Shown piece by piece: positions 25,029-33,828 of a stretch of 61,241 nt of DNA. Within the stretch, counting starts at the first letter, position 1. Each line of letters opens with the position of its first letter. Location of the stretch: positions 1-61,241 of the forward strand of contig JBBQKJ010000013.1 in NCBI GenBank assembly GCA_038326775.1, written 5' to 3'. The notes under the pieces are model-generated. The model saw only the letters and a program-made list of their open reading frames with translations. It searched no databases and was not told where the DNA came from. The position numbers and the translations under genes were made by a program. This DNA is from DYIU01 sp038326775. GTDB taxonomy: Bacteria > Actinomycetota > Geothermincolia > Fen-727 > Anoxymicrobiaceae.

Positions 25029-26060
25029 CTACAGGGCGCCGTGGACGCTGCAGTACACTGTCAGGCCCGGCGGGTCCGTGGACAGGTCGGCCTGGTATGA
25101 GTACGTCCCTCCGGACGGGCATTTCGGCAGGTTTCCAAGGTAGGACATGCTGTCCGGGAAGTTGCCACCCTCGTCGTAATATGCCCGCAGCCGTTGTCGC
25201 AGTACCGCCTGGTTCGACCGGCAGGTGTCGCGGGCCTGGTTCTGCTGCTGCTGCGCCTGGAACTGCGCCTTGCGGTTCGCGCACTCCTTAATAACGGCGT
25301 CCGCGTCGGCGACAACCGGGTTGACCTCGTCGACCGTGGTCGCCGCCTTGAGCCTGTCAATCGAGCCTGTCAGCAACTGCGCCAGGTCGCTTGAGTTGAT
25401 GCCCATGCCGCTTATCTCCTTGACGGCGTTCGTCGCCTCCTCGAGCCTGGCGGTCGCCGCCGCCTTTGCTTCGTCAAACTGCATCTCCTCGCCCTTGCCG
25501 GCTGCTACGTAGTACTCGAGGCTCTGGGAATCCTTTCGCGTGACTTTGTCCCTGGTGACCTTGAGCTCGGCCGTAACCTTGAAAGTCTCGCCTTCGGAAT
25601 AGCTCATGAAGAACTTGTCAGCCTTCGTTTGCCGGCTGCCGCTCGACTTCACGTCATAGGTGTTAGCGCGGACCTCCTCGCCGTTTCCGTCCACGAGGGT
25701 GATGCTGAGCTTGCCCCGGTCCCCCTCTTTGAAGCGTGCCCTGTAGCTGACCTCTATCCGCAGGTTCGTGTCCAGCGGGACGTCTTTGAGGCTCAAGCTC
25801 TTCTCGTCGGCTCGCTTGAGCTCCACGCTCGTTATTTCGGCGATGAGCTTGTTGCCCTCGGCAACGCGCCAGATTATTATGCCCGCCGCCGCCCCGCAGA
25901 CAAAAAGGAACGCCAGCACCACGATGCCGACTATCAGCACGGTCTTTTTCCTGCCTTTTACGGGCGTTACAGGAGGCGTCGGCTCGGCGACCGGCGCACC
26001 GCAGCTCGTGCAGAATCTCTTGCCGGGCGGGACCTCGCTTCCGCAGTCTGGGCAGTTCAT
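25029..26060 (-). CDS. Zinc-ribbon membrane protein with pilin-like C-terminal domain
   Basis: The 343-residue protein begins with a zinc ribbon (C3, C6, C17, C20) and a Pro-rich linker, then one membrane helix at about 40-65. A beta-rich segment and a helical segment follow. The last 60 residues hold C-R-S-N-Q, a Y-x5-G-x-x-P spacing, KCPSGGTY and VYCSVHG. This resembles the soluble part of Gram-positive type pseudopilins, and the prepilin at 50664-51026 has the same C/N/CPSG/Y/C order. There is no class III signal here. The function is unknown; a fusion of a cytoplasmic zinc ribbon to an exported pilin-like module is the best description. Confidence 0.7.
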   Translation of the reverse strand: MNCPDCGSEVPPGKRFCTSCGAPVAEPTPPVTPVKGRKKTVLIVGIVVLAFLFVCGAAAGIIIWRVAEGNKLIAEITSVELKRADEKSLSLKDVPLDTNLRIEVSYRARFKEGDRGKLSITLVDGNGEEVRANTYDVKSSGSRQTKADKFFMSYSEGETFKVTAELKVTRDKVTRKDSQSLEYYVAAGKGEEMQFDEAKAAATARLEEATNAVKEISGMGINSSDLAQLLTGSIDRLKAATTVDEVNPVVADADAVIKECANRKAQFQAQQQQNQARDTCRSNQAVLRQRLRAYYDEGGNFPDSMSYLGNLPKCPSGGTYSYQADLSTDPPGLTVYCSVHGAL

Positions 26061-26140
26061 GTTCTCACCTCGTTACGTTCGGCATCTTCCTCACATGAAA
26101 AATATATCGCAATCAAGGGTTTGCGGCATACAATGTTGCA

Positions 26141-26878
26141 TCAGTGGGTCTTTCTGGCGCGGGCGATGGCGGCTTCCTGCGCCTGGAGCTCGAACGAGTC
26201 GTCAAGCGGCCTCAGGGGGACCATGTGGCCCCGCCTGCTGAGTGCCTTCTCGATGAGGAAGTCGGCGACCCCCGGGTTCTTGGGCAGGAGCGAGCCGTGG
26301 AGGTAGGTGCCGACCGCCCCCAGGTGGACCGCGCCCTCGGTCCTGTCCCCGGCGTTGTTGCCGTGACCGACGTTGACCATGCCCAGCGGGGTGCAGCCGT
26401 CGCCGAGATAGGTCTTGCCCGAGTGGTTCTCGAAGCCAACCACCACCCCGGATTTACCGCCGAGCGCCGACCTTGCCACCACGTTGCCGATGAAGCGCTT
26501 GTTGCCCGCAACGGTACAGGCGTCGAACACACCGATGCCGGGGAGCTCTTCGCCTTCAAACGGCCGGTAGAACTTCCCGAAGAGCTGGTAGCCGCCACAG
26601 ATGACCAGTGCCGCGGCGCCGTCCTCTATCTCGCGCTTGAGAGACTCGCCCTTGATCTCGAGAAGGTCCCGGCAGACCAGCACCTGCTCGCGGTCCTGGC
26701 CGCCGCCCATGAAGAAGATGTCGTGGCGCCCGGGCGGCACGGGGTCGCCGGGGTGGAGCTCGTCGACGTCCACAGCGATGCCGCGCCACCTGCAGCGCTG
26801 TATCAGCGTCAGCACGTTGCCGTGGTCTCCGTAGATGTTCATCAAATCCGGGTACAGGTAGCCGATCCTGATGTTCAT
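26141..26878 (-). CDS. gatD: Lipid II isoglutaminyl synthase, glutaminase subunit GatD
   Basis: The ATG at 26878 overlaps the murT stop (ATGA) and gives 245 residues. The protein is a CobB/CobQ-type class I glutamine amidotransferase with nucleophile C94 in LVICGGYQ and H194 in TYLHGSLLPKN. It releases ammonia from glutamine for MurT, which amidates D-glutamate in the lipid II stem peptide. The pair is typical of Gram-positive bacteria including Actinomycetota. Confidence 0.93.
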   Translation of the reverse strand: MNIRIGYLYPDLMNIYGDHGNVLTLIQRCRWRGIAVDVDELHPGDPVPPGRHDIFFMGGGQDREQVLVCRDLLEIKGESLKREIEDGAAALVICGGYQLFGKFYRPFEGEELPGIGVFDACTVAGNKRFIGNVVARSALGGKSGVVVGFENHSGKTYLGDGCTPLGMVNVGHGNNAGDRTEGAVHLGAVGTYLHGSLLPKNPGVADFLIEKALSRRGHMVPLRPLDDSFELQAQEAAIARARKTH

Positions 26879-28266
26879 CATGCCTCCCAGAAGGGAGTCA
26901 CCAGCCCGCGGCGCACCATGATGCTCCGCAGGTCGAGCATGGCTGTGTATGTCGGCACTATGAAAAGGGTCCCGCCGGGGATGAGATTCTCCAGCCCGGC
27001 GTCCAGGGCGCGCTCGAGATCCGGCTCGACGGTCAGCGACTCTTCCGCCAGCTCGGAGTACTTCACCCGCAGGGCCATGTCCCATGCGCGGATGCCCGAG
27101 CAGACCACGTTCTGCAGGCGGCCGGCGAACATCTCGAAGTCAACATCCCATATCCATGACACGTCGCGCCCGTCGGCGATGTTGTCGTTGAGCGCGAGCA
27201 GCAAGTCCTTTCGGCCGGGCTGGGTGGACAGCGTCCGGATGACCTCGTTGAAGCCGGCCGGGTTCTTGGCGAGTATCATGAGCATGTTGCGGTCGCCCAC
27301 CGCGACGCGCTCGACCCGGCCAAAGGCCGCGGTGAACTCCTCGACCGCCGAGATGACGGTCTCAGGCTCCACGCCCAGCGACAGGCCAGCGGCCATCGCG
27401 GCCAGTACGTTATAGACGTTGTAGAGCCCGGGCAGTGGAATCCGCAGGCTGGTGACGCCACCGGGGTACCTGACAGTGCAGCTCGTCCCCTCCATGCCGA
27501 GCATCTTCACGTCGGCGGCGGCCACTTCCGGCTCCGGACGTGCTCGCCCGCACGAGGGGCAGCTGTACTTCCCCATGTGGCCGAACAGGTAGTACTCATA
27601 GGTCAGCGGTGAGCCGCACTCCGCGCAGTGCTTGCTGTCGGCGGCGTGCTGCATGGTGTCACTCGCGTACCTGTTCGCGTCTATGCCGAAATAGACCACT
27701 TCCTGCCCGCTCCCGCTGCCTATGGAGGCCACCAGCGGGTCATCCGCGTTGAGGGCGATGGTGGCGGCGGTGTCCATGTCCGTGATCGATTCCTTCATAC
27801 GCCGGGCGAGGGTGTCCAACTCGCCGTAGCGGTCGAGTTGGTCGCGGAAGAGATTGTTCACAAGAACCAGCCGCGGCGCCGTGTCCAGGATGGCCGCGGG
27901 CAGCGCCGCCTCGTCCACCTCGAAAAGACCGATGCGGGAGGCGAGATTGCCCGAGAGGTCGGACTCGCGAATCAAGGCCGAAGCTATGCCGGCCATCAGG
28001 TTCGCGCCGGTCCGGTTGTGCACCGGACTCAGGCCCGCCCGGTCGAGCATCGAGGCGAGCAGCGCAGAGGTGGTGGTCTTGCCGTTAGTGCCAGTGATGA
28101 GAGCGCAGCCCAGTGGCAGGCCGCCCACCATAGAGGGGATGAACTTCGGAGATATCCCGCGCGCAACCCTGCCTGGCAGCGTCGAACCTCCCCCGAGCTT
28201 CAAGGCCCGGGTGGTCGCTCCAATAGCTTTCCCCATGGCGAGGGCGAACCTGGTGGCTAATCGCAT
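26878..28266 (-). CDS. murT: Lipid II isoglutaminyl synthase, Mur-ligase subunit MurT
   Basis: The 462-residue Mur-ligase-like protein has the ATP loop TGTNGKTT at 58-65. A four-Cys zinc ribbon, characteristic of MurT, is visible as C214, C217, C236 and C239. The C-terminal part is the DUF1727 domain. With GatD it amidates the alpha-carboxyl of D-Glu in lipid II at the inner face of the membrane. The two genes are translationally coupled. Confidence 0.94.
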   Translation of the reverse strand: MRLATRFALAMGKAIGATTRALKLGGGSTLPGRVARGISPKFIPSMVGGLPLGCALITGTNGKTTTSALLASMLDRAGLSPVHNRTGANLMAGIASALIRESDLSGNLASRIGLFEVDEAALPAAILDTAPRLVLVNNLFRDQLDRYGELDTLARRMKESITDMDTAATIALNADDPLVASIGSGSGQEVVYFGIDANRYASDTMQHAADSKHCAECGSPLTYEYYLFGHMGKYSCPSCGRARPEPEVAAADVKMLGMEGTSCTVRYPGGVTSLRIPLPGLYNVYNVLAAMAAGLSLGVEPETVISAVEEFTAAFGRVERVAVGDRNMLMILAKNPAGFNEVIRTLSTQPGRKDLLLALNDNIADGRDVSWIWDVDFEMFAGRLQNVVCSGIRAWDMALRVKYSELAEESLTVEPDLERALDAGLENLIPGGTLFIVPTYTAMLDLRSIMVRRGLVTPFWEA

Positions 28267-28360
28267 GTGCCCATATTAACGGCACGGTCGCGCCGTGGGC
28301 AAATAGCAGGCGGGGTTTCCTGTCCCGGCACCCGGACACGCGCGTGCCCGTGGCGCTTCT

Positions 28361-28723
28361 CTAGACTCTTATCCAGGTGACCCCACCGGGCGCGTCCTCG
28401 ACAAGCGTATCGCCCTTGACCTTCAGGCGCACCGCCGACCCCTCATTCGGGCTGAGCGTTATCGTGCCGCCCGAGACAGTAAAACGGCCGTCCAACTGCT
28501 TGCCGCCGGTTGTCATGCCAAACGTGTTATCGGGATAGAGGGTCAGCGAGTAAGTCATCGCGGACTGGCCCTTAACCATCCAGGAGCCGTAGACATCGGA
28601 AGTGGCTTTGCTGCCGGGTGTGGTGCCCACGCTTGTACTGCCGCCTGACCCCCCACAACCGACCGCGAGGACCAGTGTGAACAGGACTGCGATGCTGATG
28701 CAGGCTGCCGGAACGCGCTTCAT
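28361..28723 (-). CDS. Small lipoprotein
   Basis: The 120-residue protein starts at ATG 28723 behind GAAGGGGG. A signal peptide ends in the lipobox LAVGC with C23, followed by a Gly/Ser/Thr linker. The rest is a beta-rich domain of about 75 residues (YGSWMVKG...YSLTLYPDNTF...GRFTVSGGTITL). It resembles lipocalin-like or DUF-type extracytoplasmic domains, but I cannot name the family. Confidence 0.75.
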   Translation of the reverse strand: MKRVPAACISIAVLFTLVLAVGCGGSGGSTSVGTTPGSKATSDVYGSWMVKGQSAMTYSLTLYPDNTFGMTTGGKQLDGRFTVSGGTITLSPNEGSAVRLKVKGDTLVEDAPGGVTWIRV

Positions 28724-28771
28724 TCTGACCCCCTTCTTCCCGGTGACCGCTTCAGGGGCTATCATACAACT

Positions 28772-28800
28772 TTGTCGCCCCCGGCGGGTTTGTCTTATCA
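28772..28800 (+). promoter_or_regulatory. Promoter giving a possibly leaderless transcript
   Basis: TTGTCG at 28772-28777 and TTATCA at 28795-28800 are 17 bases apart. The predicted start site falls at about 28807, directly at the ATG at 28808. No ribosome binding site precedes that ATG, so translation may be leaderless, which is common in Actinomycetota. Confidence 0.5.
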
Positions 28801-28807
28801 TGGTCCC

Positions 28808-29143
28808 ATGGACGAGGTAAGGGAAAAGCGGTGCGTCCTTTGCGGGGCCGTTCTCGAGGGCGTTGACGAGTGCGCCAGCGGTGAGTTTCGTTGTGGGCGC
28901 TGCGGCGCGACCGGGCGCTACGACGCCGAAAACCTCCAGGCTGTTTTCATTCCCGGCTACCACCGGCGCCTGATGGAGCTGGAGGCGCTCAACACGGAGC
29001 TGGTCGGGGAGATAGAGATGGAGGGCATGAAGGGCGACATTCGGGACATGCGCTACCTGCAGAAGAAGCACCTCGAGCGCCAGGACGTCCTCCGCGAGCA
29101 TTCCATCCTCTCGCATTTCCGCGAATTTGTCGAAAGGTGGTGA
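28808..29143 (+). CDS. Small zinc-ribbon protein of unknown function
   Basis: The 111-residue protein has a zinc ribbon made of CVLCG near residue 9 and CGRCG near 30. A charged, helical C-terminal half of about 65 residues follows (LMELEALNTELVGEIEMEG onward). It has no signal peptide or membrane segment. I do not recognise the family. It is separated from the acyl-CoA operon by that operon's own promoter. Confidence 0.65.
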   Translation: MDEVREKRCVLCGAVLEGVDECASGEFRCGRCGATGRYDAENLQAVFIPGYHRRLMELEALNTELVGEIEMEGMKGDIRDMRYLQKKHLERQDVLREHSILSHFREFVERW

Positions 29144-29161
29144 GCGCGGGGCCGGCCCTTG

Positions 29162-29190
29162 TTGACCGGCCGCGCCGGATTCCTTTATAG
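29162..29190 (+). promoter_or_regulatory. Promoter for the acyl-CoA operon
   Basis: TTGACC at 29162-29167 and TTATAG at 29185-29190 have a 17-base spacer. The predicted start near 29197 gives a 40-base leader with AGGGGGTG before the ATG at 29237. Confidence 0.65.
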
Positions 29191-29236
29191 TTCGCCTGGA
29201 CGGTCAAAGCATTCAGCGGGACAGGGGGTGCTCGCG

Positions 29237-30766
29237 ATGAGTAACTTTTACCTCAAGAGCGTCGAGGAGCAGAAGGACGCGTCTTTCCGCAGGCTTTCCA
29301 ACTACATCCGTGAGGTCGTCTACCCGTATCACCCTTACTACCACAAGCTTTTCAAGGAACAGGGCATCGACCCGAAAAAGATAAGGCGGCCCGAGGACCT
29401 GGCGCGCATCCCGGTGACATACAAGGACGACTACCGTCCCGACCCCATCGCCTTTATACTGCAGCCGACTTTCCCAGGCGTCGAGCCGCGTTACGAAACC
29501 GACCGCATCGGCGCGAAGTTTATCGCCAAGTACGTCGCCCAGAGCGTTTTCAACTACCCACGGGATTTCGCGGCCACTTACCGGGTCAACTACAAAGAGG
29601 GCTTCCGGTACCTCAAGATCGGCCGCCGCGCCGCTCTCGAGTGGAACCCCATACATTTCCACGCCTCCGCCGGGTCAACCGGTGACCCGACCCCGGCCGT
29701 CTACACGTACCGGGACCTCCACCACAGCGTGAAGGAGACCGCCTCCGCGTTCTGGAGCGGCCGGGAGATCCCGTGGACGATGAGGGCGCTCAACGTCTTC
29801 CCGGGCGCCCCCCACCTCGCGTTCTTCCAGGTGGTGATGGGGAAGTGGCTCGGAGGCTCGAGCGGGTTCGACACGTTCGGCGGCACGGTCGTTCCCACGG
29901 AGAGGCAGGTCCTCCTGTTCAGCGAGGGGGGCTTCGAGGGCATCATCGCGATCCCCTCTTACCTTGTGTACTGGCTCCGGCGCGCCGTAGAGATGGTGGA
30001 GAGCGGCCAGGTAGAGCCGCTCTCAAAGCTTTTCATAGGGCTCGTGGCCGCGGAGCCGCTGACCGATTCGCTTCGTGTGTTCATCAAGGACATGGTGAAG
30101 CGGGCGGGCGGCCGGGATGACTTCAGGCTTGTCCAGGGATACGGCATGACAGAGATGAGAATTGCCTTCTACGAGTGCACCGAGCACAGCGACATCCACC
30201 TGAACCCCAAGTATTTCTACTGGGAGGTTCTTGACCCGGAGACGCTCGAGCCGGTGCCGGAGGGCGAGCCGGGCGTGCTCACGTTCAGCCATATCGACTG
30301 GAGGGGCACCGTTTTCTTGAGGTATTTCACAGGGGACCTGGTGCTCGGCGGCGTCAACTGGCAGCGCTGCGAGCACTGCGGGCTCACCTACCCGCTGATG
30401 CACCCGCCGATCGCGCGTGCGAAGAAGGACTTCACCAAGCTCAAGGGAACCAGGGTCTCCATCCTCGAGCTCGTGTCCTCGATACGAGACACCGCCGGCG
30501 TTTACCAGTTCCAGGTTGTGCTCGACAAGGAGAGGGCGGGCGACGAGTTCTCGAGGGACAGGCTGGTTATCCGGTTGGCGGTGCAGGACGGCCACACGTT
30601 CGAGCAAGTCGCCGAAGAGGTCAGGAAGAACGTCAAGGGAACTACCGAGGTCACGCCCGACGAGATGATCGACGAGCCGGACCGCCAGAAGCTCGAGCTC
30701 GAGCTTTTCGAGAAGACGGGCATCAAGGCCGAGTACGTGGTGGAGAAGCGCCCGGTCCATCTTTAG
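29237..30766 (+). CDS. PaaK-like acyl-CoA/AMP ligase
   Basis: The 509-residue protein belongs to the phenylacetate-CoA ligase branch of adenylate-forming enzymes. The ATP loop reads HASAGSTGDPT near residue 140. A QGYGMTE motif lies near 300 and an RYFTGD motif near 380. A CEHC pair sits just after that. It would activate a carboxylic acid, perhaps aromatic or long-chain, as its CoA thioester. It is first in an operon with a thiolase-like protein, a DUF35 protein and an acyl-CoA dehydrogenase. Confidence 0.82.
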   Translation: MSNFYLKSVEEQKDASFRRLSNYIREVVYPYHPYYHKLFKEQGIDPKKIRRPEDLARIPVTYKDDYRPDPIAFILQPTFPGVEPRYETDRIGAKFIAKYVAQSVFNYPRDFAATYRVNYKEGFRYLKIGRRAALEWNPIHFHASAGSTGDPTPAVYTYRDLHHSVKETASAFWSGREIPWTMRALNVFPGAPHLAFFQVVMGKWLGGSSGFDTFGGTVVPTERQVLLFSEGGFEGIIAIPSYLVYWLRRAVEMVESGQVEPLSKLFIGLVAAEPLTDSLRVFIKDMVKRAGGRDDFRLVQGYGMTEMRIAFYECTEHSDIHLNPKYFYWEVLDPETLEPVPEGEPGVLTFSHIDWRGTVFLRYFTGDLVLGGVNWQRCEHCGLTYPLMHPPIARAKKDFTKLKGTRVSILELVSSIRDTAGVYQFQVVLDKERAGDEFSRDRLVIRLAVQDGHTFEQVAEEVRKNVKGTTEVTPDEMIDEPDRQKLELELFEKTGIKAEYVVEKRPVHL

Positions 30767-30776
30767 GGGTTGCCGG

Positions 30777-31952
30777 ATGAACAGAGTCGCGGTCATAGGG
30801 GCAGGGAACACGGCGTTCAAGGCGCGCCACATCGACAAGACGTTCCCAAGGCTCGCTTACGAGGCCGTAAAAGCCTGCCTGCAGGACGCGGGCGCGGAAC
30901 ACGACGACGTCGAAAGCGCCGTCTACGGTATATACAACGACTTCTTCGAGCGCTGCGCGATGCCCGACCAGCACGTCCACTACCTCCTCGGGCTCGCCCG
31001 CAAGCCCGCCGTCCGCGTGACCAACGGGGGCGCGACGGGGGGGTACGCGGTGAGGGCCGCGTACGCCGAGGTGGCGGCGGGGCTGCACGACGTGGTCCTC
31101 GTCGTGGGGGTGGAGAAGGTGGCGGACCTGGCTAACGTCTTCGAGATGATCAAATCGATAGCTTTCGCCGCCGACCCGTTCTTCGAGGCGCACTACCACG
31201 GCTCGCCGGCGGGCTCCTACGGCGGCGCCATCCTCTGGCACATGGAGAACTACGGCACGACCGAGGAGGACATGGCCCGCGTCGTGGTCAAAAACAAGGG
31301 CAACGCGCGCAACAACCCGGATGCCCAATCACCGATGGAGCTGAGCGTGGCGGACGTCATGGGCAGCCCAAAGGTCATCCACCCCATCAAGATCCTCGAC
31401 CACTGCCTCTCGAGCGAGGGAGCGGCCGCGGTACTACTGGCAAGTGAAGAGGCCGCTGCCAGGTTCAAACGTGAGCCGGTCTGGATAACCGGCATCGGCG
31501 CGAGCACCGAGTCCGGCAGGCAGGCGGAGCGCGACAATGTCGGGCAGTCGCTGTTCCCCGCGGTCAGGGCTTCGGCCGAGCGGGCCTACGCGATGGCGGG
31601 CGTGAGCGACCCGGCCGCGGCAATTTCCGTGGCCGAGATTTACGACGCGTTTTCCGGGGTCGAGATATGCCTCTACGAGGAGTTCGGCTTCTGCGGCTGG
31701 GGCGAGGGGGCGAGCTTCCTGCGCGACGGACGCGCGGACATGGGAGGCAGCAATCCCGTGAACCCGTCCGGCGGGCTCATCGGCGGCGAGCACGCGATAG
31801 GCGCTACGGGCGTCTACCAGGTCGCCGAGGTCGTCAGGCAGATGCGTGGGGAAGCCGGAGCCAGGCAGGTTCACGGCGCCGACACCGGTATCGCACAGAG
31901 CATGGGCGGCGCGCGCGGCGCCTATTCCGTGACAGTGGTCCTGGAGGGATGA
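30777..31952 (+). CDS. Thiolase-superfamily protein lacking the nucleophilic Cys
   Basis: The 391-residue protein has the SCP2/SCP-x thiolase fold, including NPSGGLIGGEHAIGATG with its conserved His. Where thiolases have C-A-S-G the sequence is G85-A-T-G. The second active-site Cys near the C-terminus (CxG) is also absent, replaced by QSMGGARG. Claisen-type thiolysis is therefore unlikely. Cys-less thiolase-like proteins partnered with DUF35 proteins, such as Ltp2 with ChsH2, act as aldolases on side-chain CoA esters. The next gene encodes a DUF35 protein, which supports this comparison. The substrate is unknown. Confidence 0.8.
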   Translation: MNRVAVIGAGNTAFKARHIDKTFPRLAYEAVKACLQDAGAEHDDVESAVYGIYNDFFERCAMPDQHVHYLLGLARKPAVRVTNGGATGGYAVRAAYAEVAAGLHDVVLVVGVEKVADLANVFEMIKSIAFAADPFFEAHYHGSPAGSYGGAILWHMENYGTTEEDMARVVVKNKGNARNNPDAQSPMELSVADVMGSPKVIHPIKILDHCLSSEGAAAVLLASEEAAARFKREPVWITGIGASTESGRQAERDNVGQSLFPAVRASAERAYAMAGVSDPAAAISVAEIYDAFSGVEICLYEEFGFCGWGEGASFLRDGRADMGGSNPVNPSGGLIGGEHAIGATGVYQVAEVVRQMRGEAGARQVHGADTGIAQSMGGARGAYSVTVVLEG

Positions 31953-31957
31953 TGCCG

Positions 31958-32440
31958 ATGGCTGACGAGTCAGACCCCCGCGTCGAGCCTATGAAGGAGC
32001 AGGAGGGCTTCGCTATCATTCCCGACCGCTGGAAGGTCGACTTCCTGGCTTCGATGGGCGAGCTGTCGCGCTTCTACATCGAGCTCAAGGAGAACGCGCG
32101 CCTGATGGGAACGCGTTGCCCGCAGTGCGGCTCCCTATATTTCTGGCCCCGTTCCTGGTGCCACGACTGCTACGTGGACTGTGACTGGGTCGAGATGCAG
32201 CCGAGGGGCTCGATAACCGTGTTCAGCCGCGTGGAGATATCCCTTTCCGACATGCGCAGAGATGTCCCGTTCTTCCAGGGAGGCGTCCAGCTCGAGGGCG
32301 CGCGCTACCCGGTGATAGCGATACTGAAGACCACCGACCCTGCCGCGCTGAAAGCGGGCATGCCGGTAAGGGCCGAGTTCCTGCCGCCCGGTGAGCGGAC
32401 AGGCAGGCCGCGAGACTTCTACTTTGTTCCGGACGAATAA
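31958..32440 (+). CDS. DUF35 OB-fold acyl-CoA-associated protein
   Basis: The start ATG 31958 has GGAGGG ten bases upstream; ATGs at 31949 and 31952 are alternatives. The 160-residue protein has the DUF35 layout: an N-terminal helix, a rubredoxin-like zinc ribbon (C54, C57, C68, C71) and an OB fold. DUF35 proteins bind CoA esters and form obligate complexes with thiolase-like enzymes, which fits the upstream gene. The genes overlap or nearly touch, so equal amounts of both proteins are likely. Confidence 0.87.
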   Translation: MADESDPRVEPMKEQEGFAIIPDRWKVDFLASMGELSRFYIELKENARLMGTRCPQCGSLYFWPRSWCHDCYVDCDWVEMQPRGSITVFSRVEISLSDMRRDVPFFQGGVQLEGARYPVIAILKTTDPAALKAGMPVRAEFLPPGERTGRPRDFYFVPDE

Positions 32441-32530
32441 TGTGATAGAAATGTGTGGGCATTTTGACCTGAGGGTCTTTTGTGGTATCCGAGATACTGT
32501 ATTTGAAGGTGTTCGAGAAAGGGAGGCGGG

Positions 32531-33679
32531 ATGGATTTCAGTTTTACGGAGGAGCAGAAACTGTTCAGGCAGTCGGTGGTCGAGTTCGCCCGGAAGGAGA
32601 TCTTCCCGGGCGCGGCCGAGCGCGACGAGGAGGCCAGGTTCGACCGCGACGTCTGGGACAAGGCGGCCGAGTTCGGCTTGATGGGCCTGCCGTACCCCGA
32701 AGAGTACGGCGGCAGCGGAGCGAGCGTGGTCGATACCAGCATCGCCGGTGAAGCCATAGGCTACGGCGGCTGTGACGCGGGCTTCAGCCTCTCCTGGGGC
32801 GCGCACGTCGTCATCGGCGGAGTCCCCATCTGGCAGCTGGGCACCGAGGAGCAGAAGAAGAAATACCTGCCGAAGATAGCCAGCGGCGAGTGGATATCCG
32901 GCCTCGGCCTGACCGAGCCGGAGGCGGGAAGCGATGCGGCGGGCCTGCTTGCGACCGCCGATAAGAAAGACGGTTACTACCTGCTGAACGGCACCAAGAC
33001 GTTCATCACCAACGGACCCATCGGAGACGTCTTCGTGGTACTGGCCAAGACCGACAAGGAGAAAGGCCCCGCGGGAATCTCCGGCTTCATCGTGGAGAAG
33101 GGTTTTCCCGGCTTCTCGGTGGGCAAGGAGATACACAAGATGGGCAACCGCTCCTCACCGACCTCCGAGTTGATTTTCGAGAACGCGGAGGTCCCGGCCG
33201 AGAACCTGCTGGGCGTGGAGAACGCCGGGTTCCTCGGCGTCGCCATGGCGACCCTGGAGTGGGAGCGCTCGGTCATGCTCGCCGCGGCGCTCGGCGGCAT
33301 GGAGATACAGCTCGAGGAGTGCATCAGCTACGCGAAGCAGCGCAAGCAGTTCGGCCGGCCGATCGCCAAGTTCCAGGCCGTGCAGTTCATGCTCGCAGAC
33401 ATGAAGATGTGGCTCGAGACGTCGCGCTGGATACTCTACAAGACCGCCTGGAACAAAGACCAGGGAATCATGGACACCATGACCGCGTCGCTTTCAAAGC
33501 TCTATATAACCGAGGTCGCCATGAAGTCGGCGCACAACGCCATCCAGATACACGGCGGCTACGGCTACACCAAGGATTACGCGGTCGAGCGCTCGCTGCG
33601 CGACGCGCAACTCGGCACGCTCGGCGGCGGGACCTCCGAGATACAGCGCTACATCATCGCGCGCGAACTGCTGGGCTAG
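32531..33679 (+). CDS. Acyl-CoA dehydrogenase
   Basis: The 382-residue flavoprotein has the normal ACAD length and motifs: GLTEPEAGSD near residue 130, the helix KQRKQFGRPIAKFQ and a C-terminal GGGTSEIQR. The Glu usually found just before GTS in short- and medium-chain enzymes is Gly here. An alternative base is E245 in EWERS, at the place used by isovaleryl-CoA dehydrogenases. This suggests a branched or 2-substituted substrate, as an inference. It follows DUF35 after 90 bases. Confidence 0.9.
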   Translation: MDFSFTEEQKLFRQSVVEFARKEIFPGAAERDEEARFDRDVWDKAAEFGLMGLPYPEEYGGSGASVVDTSIAGEAIGYGGCDAGFSLSWGAHVVIGGVPIWQLGTEEQKKKYLPKIASGEWISGLGLTEPEAGSDAAGLLATADKKDGYYLLNGTKTFITNGPIGDVFVVLAKTDKEKGPAGISGFIVEKGFPGFSVGKEIHKMGNRSSPTSELIFENAEVPAENLLGVENAGFLGVAMATLEWERSVMLAAALGGMEIQLEECISYAKQRKQFGRPIAKFQAVQFMLADMKMWLETSRWILYKTAWNKDQGIMDTMTASLSKLYITEVAMKSAHNAIQIHGGYGYTKDYAVERSLRDAQLGTLGGGTSEIQRYIIARELLG

Positions 33680-33737
33680 GATGACGTTTCAAGAAACATA
33701 GCGCCGGATACAGAACCGGCCGGATACGAGGTTGTCT

Positions 33738-33767
33738 TAAGGGGTGGACTCACCGGTCCACCCCTTA
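33738..33767 (+). terminator. Hairpin terminator after the acyl-CoA operon
   Basis: A 12-base-pair stem (33738-33749 with 33756-33767) encloses a six-base loop. The stem carries the complementary blocks AAGGGGTGGAC and GTCCACCCCTT. No T-run follows, so efficiency is uncertain. Confidence 0.6.
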
Positions 33768-33828
33768 TATCATGTGACTCGGCATTGCAGCTTGGGCGAC
33801 CGCCTGACGGCGACCACGGGACGCGCTG

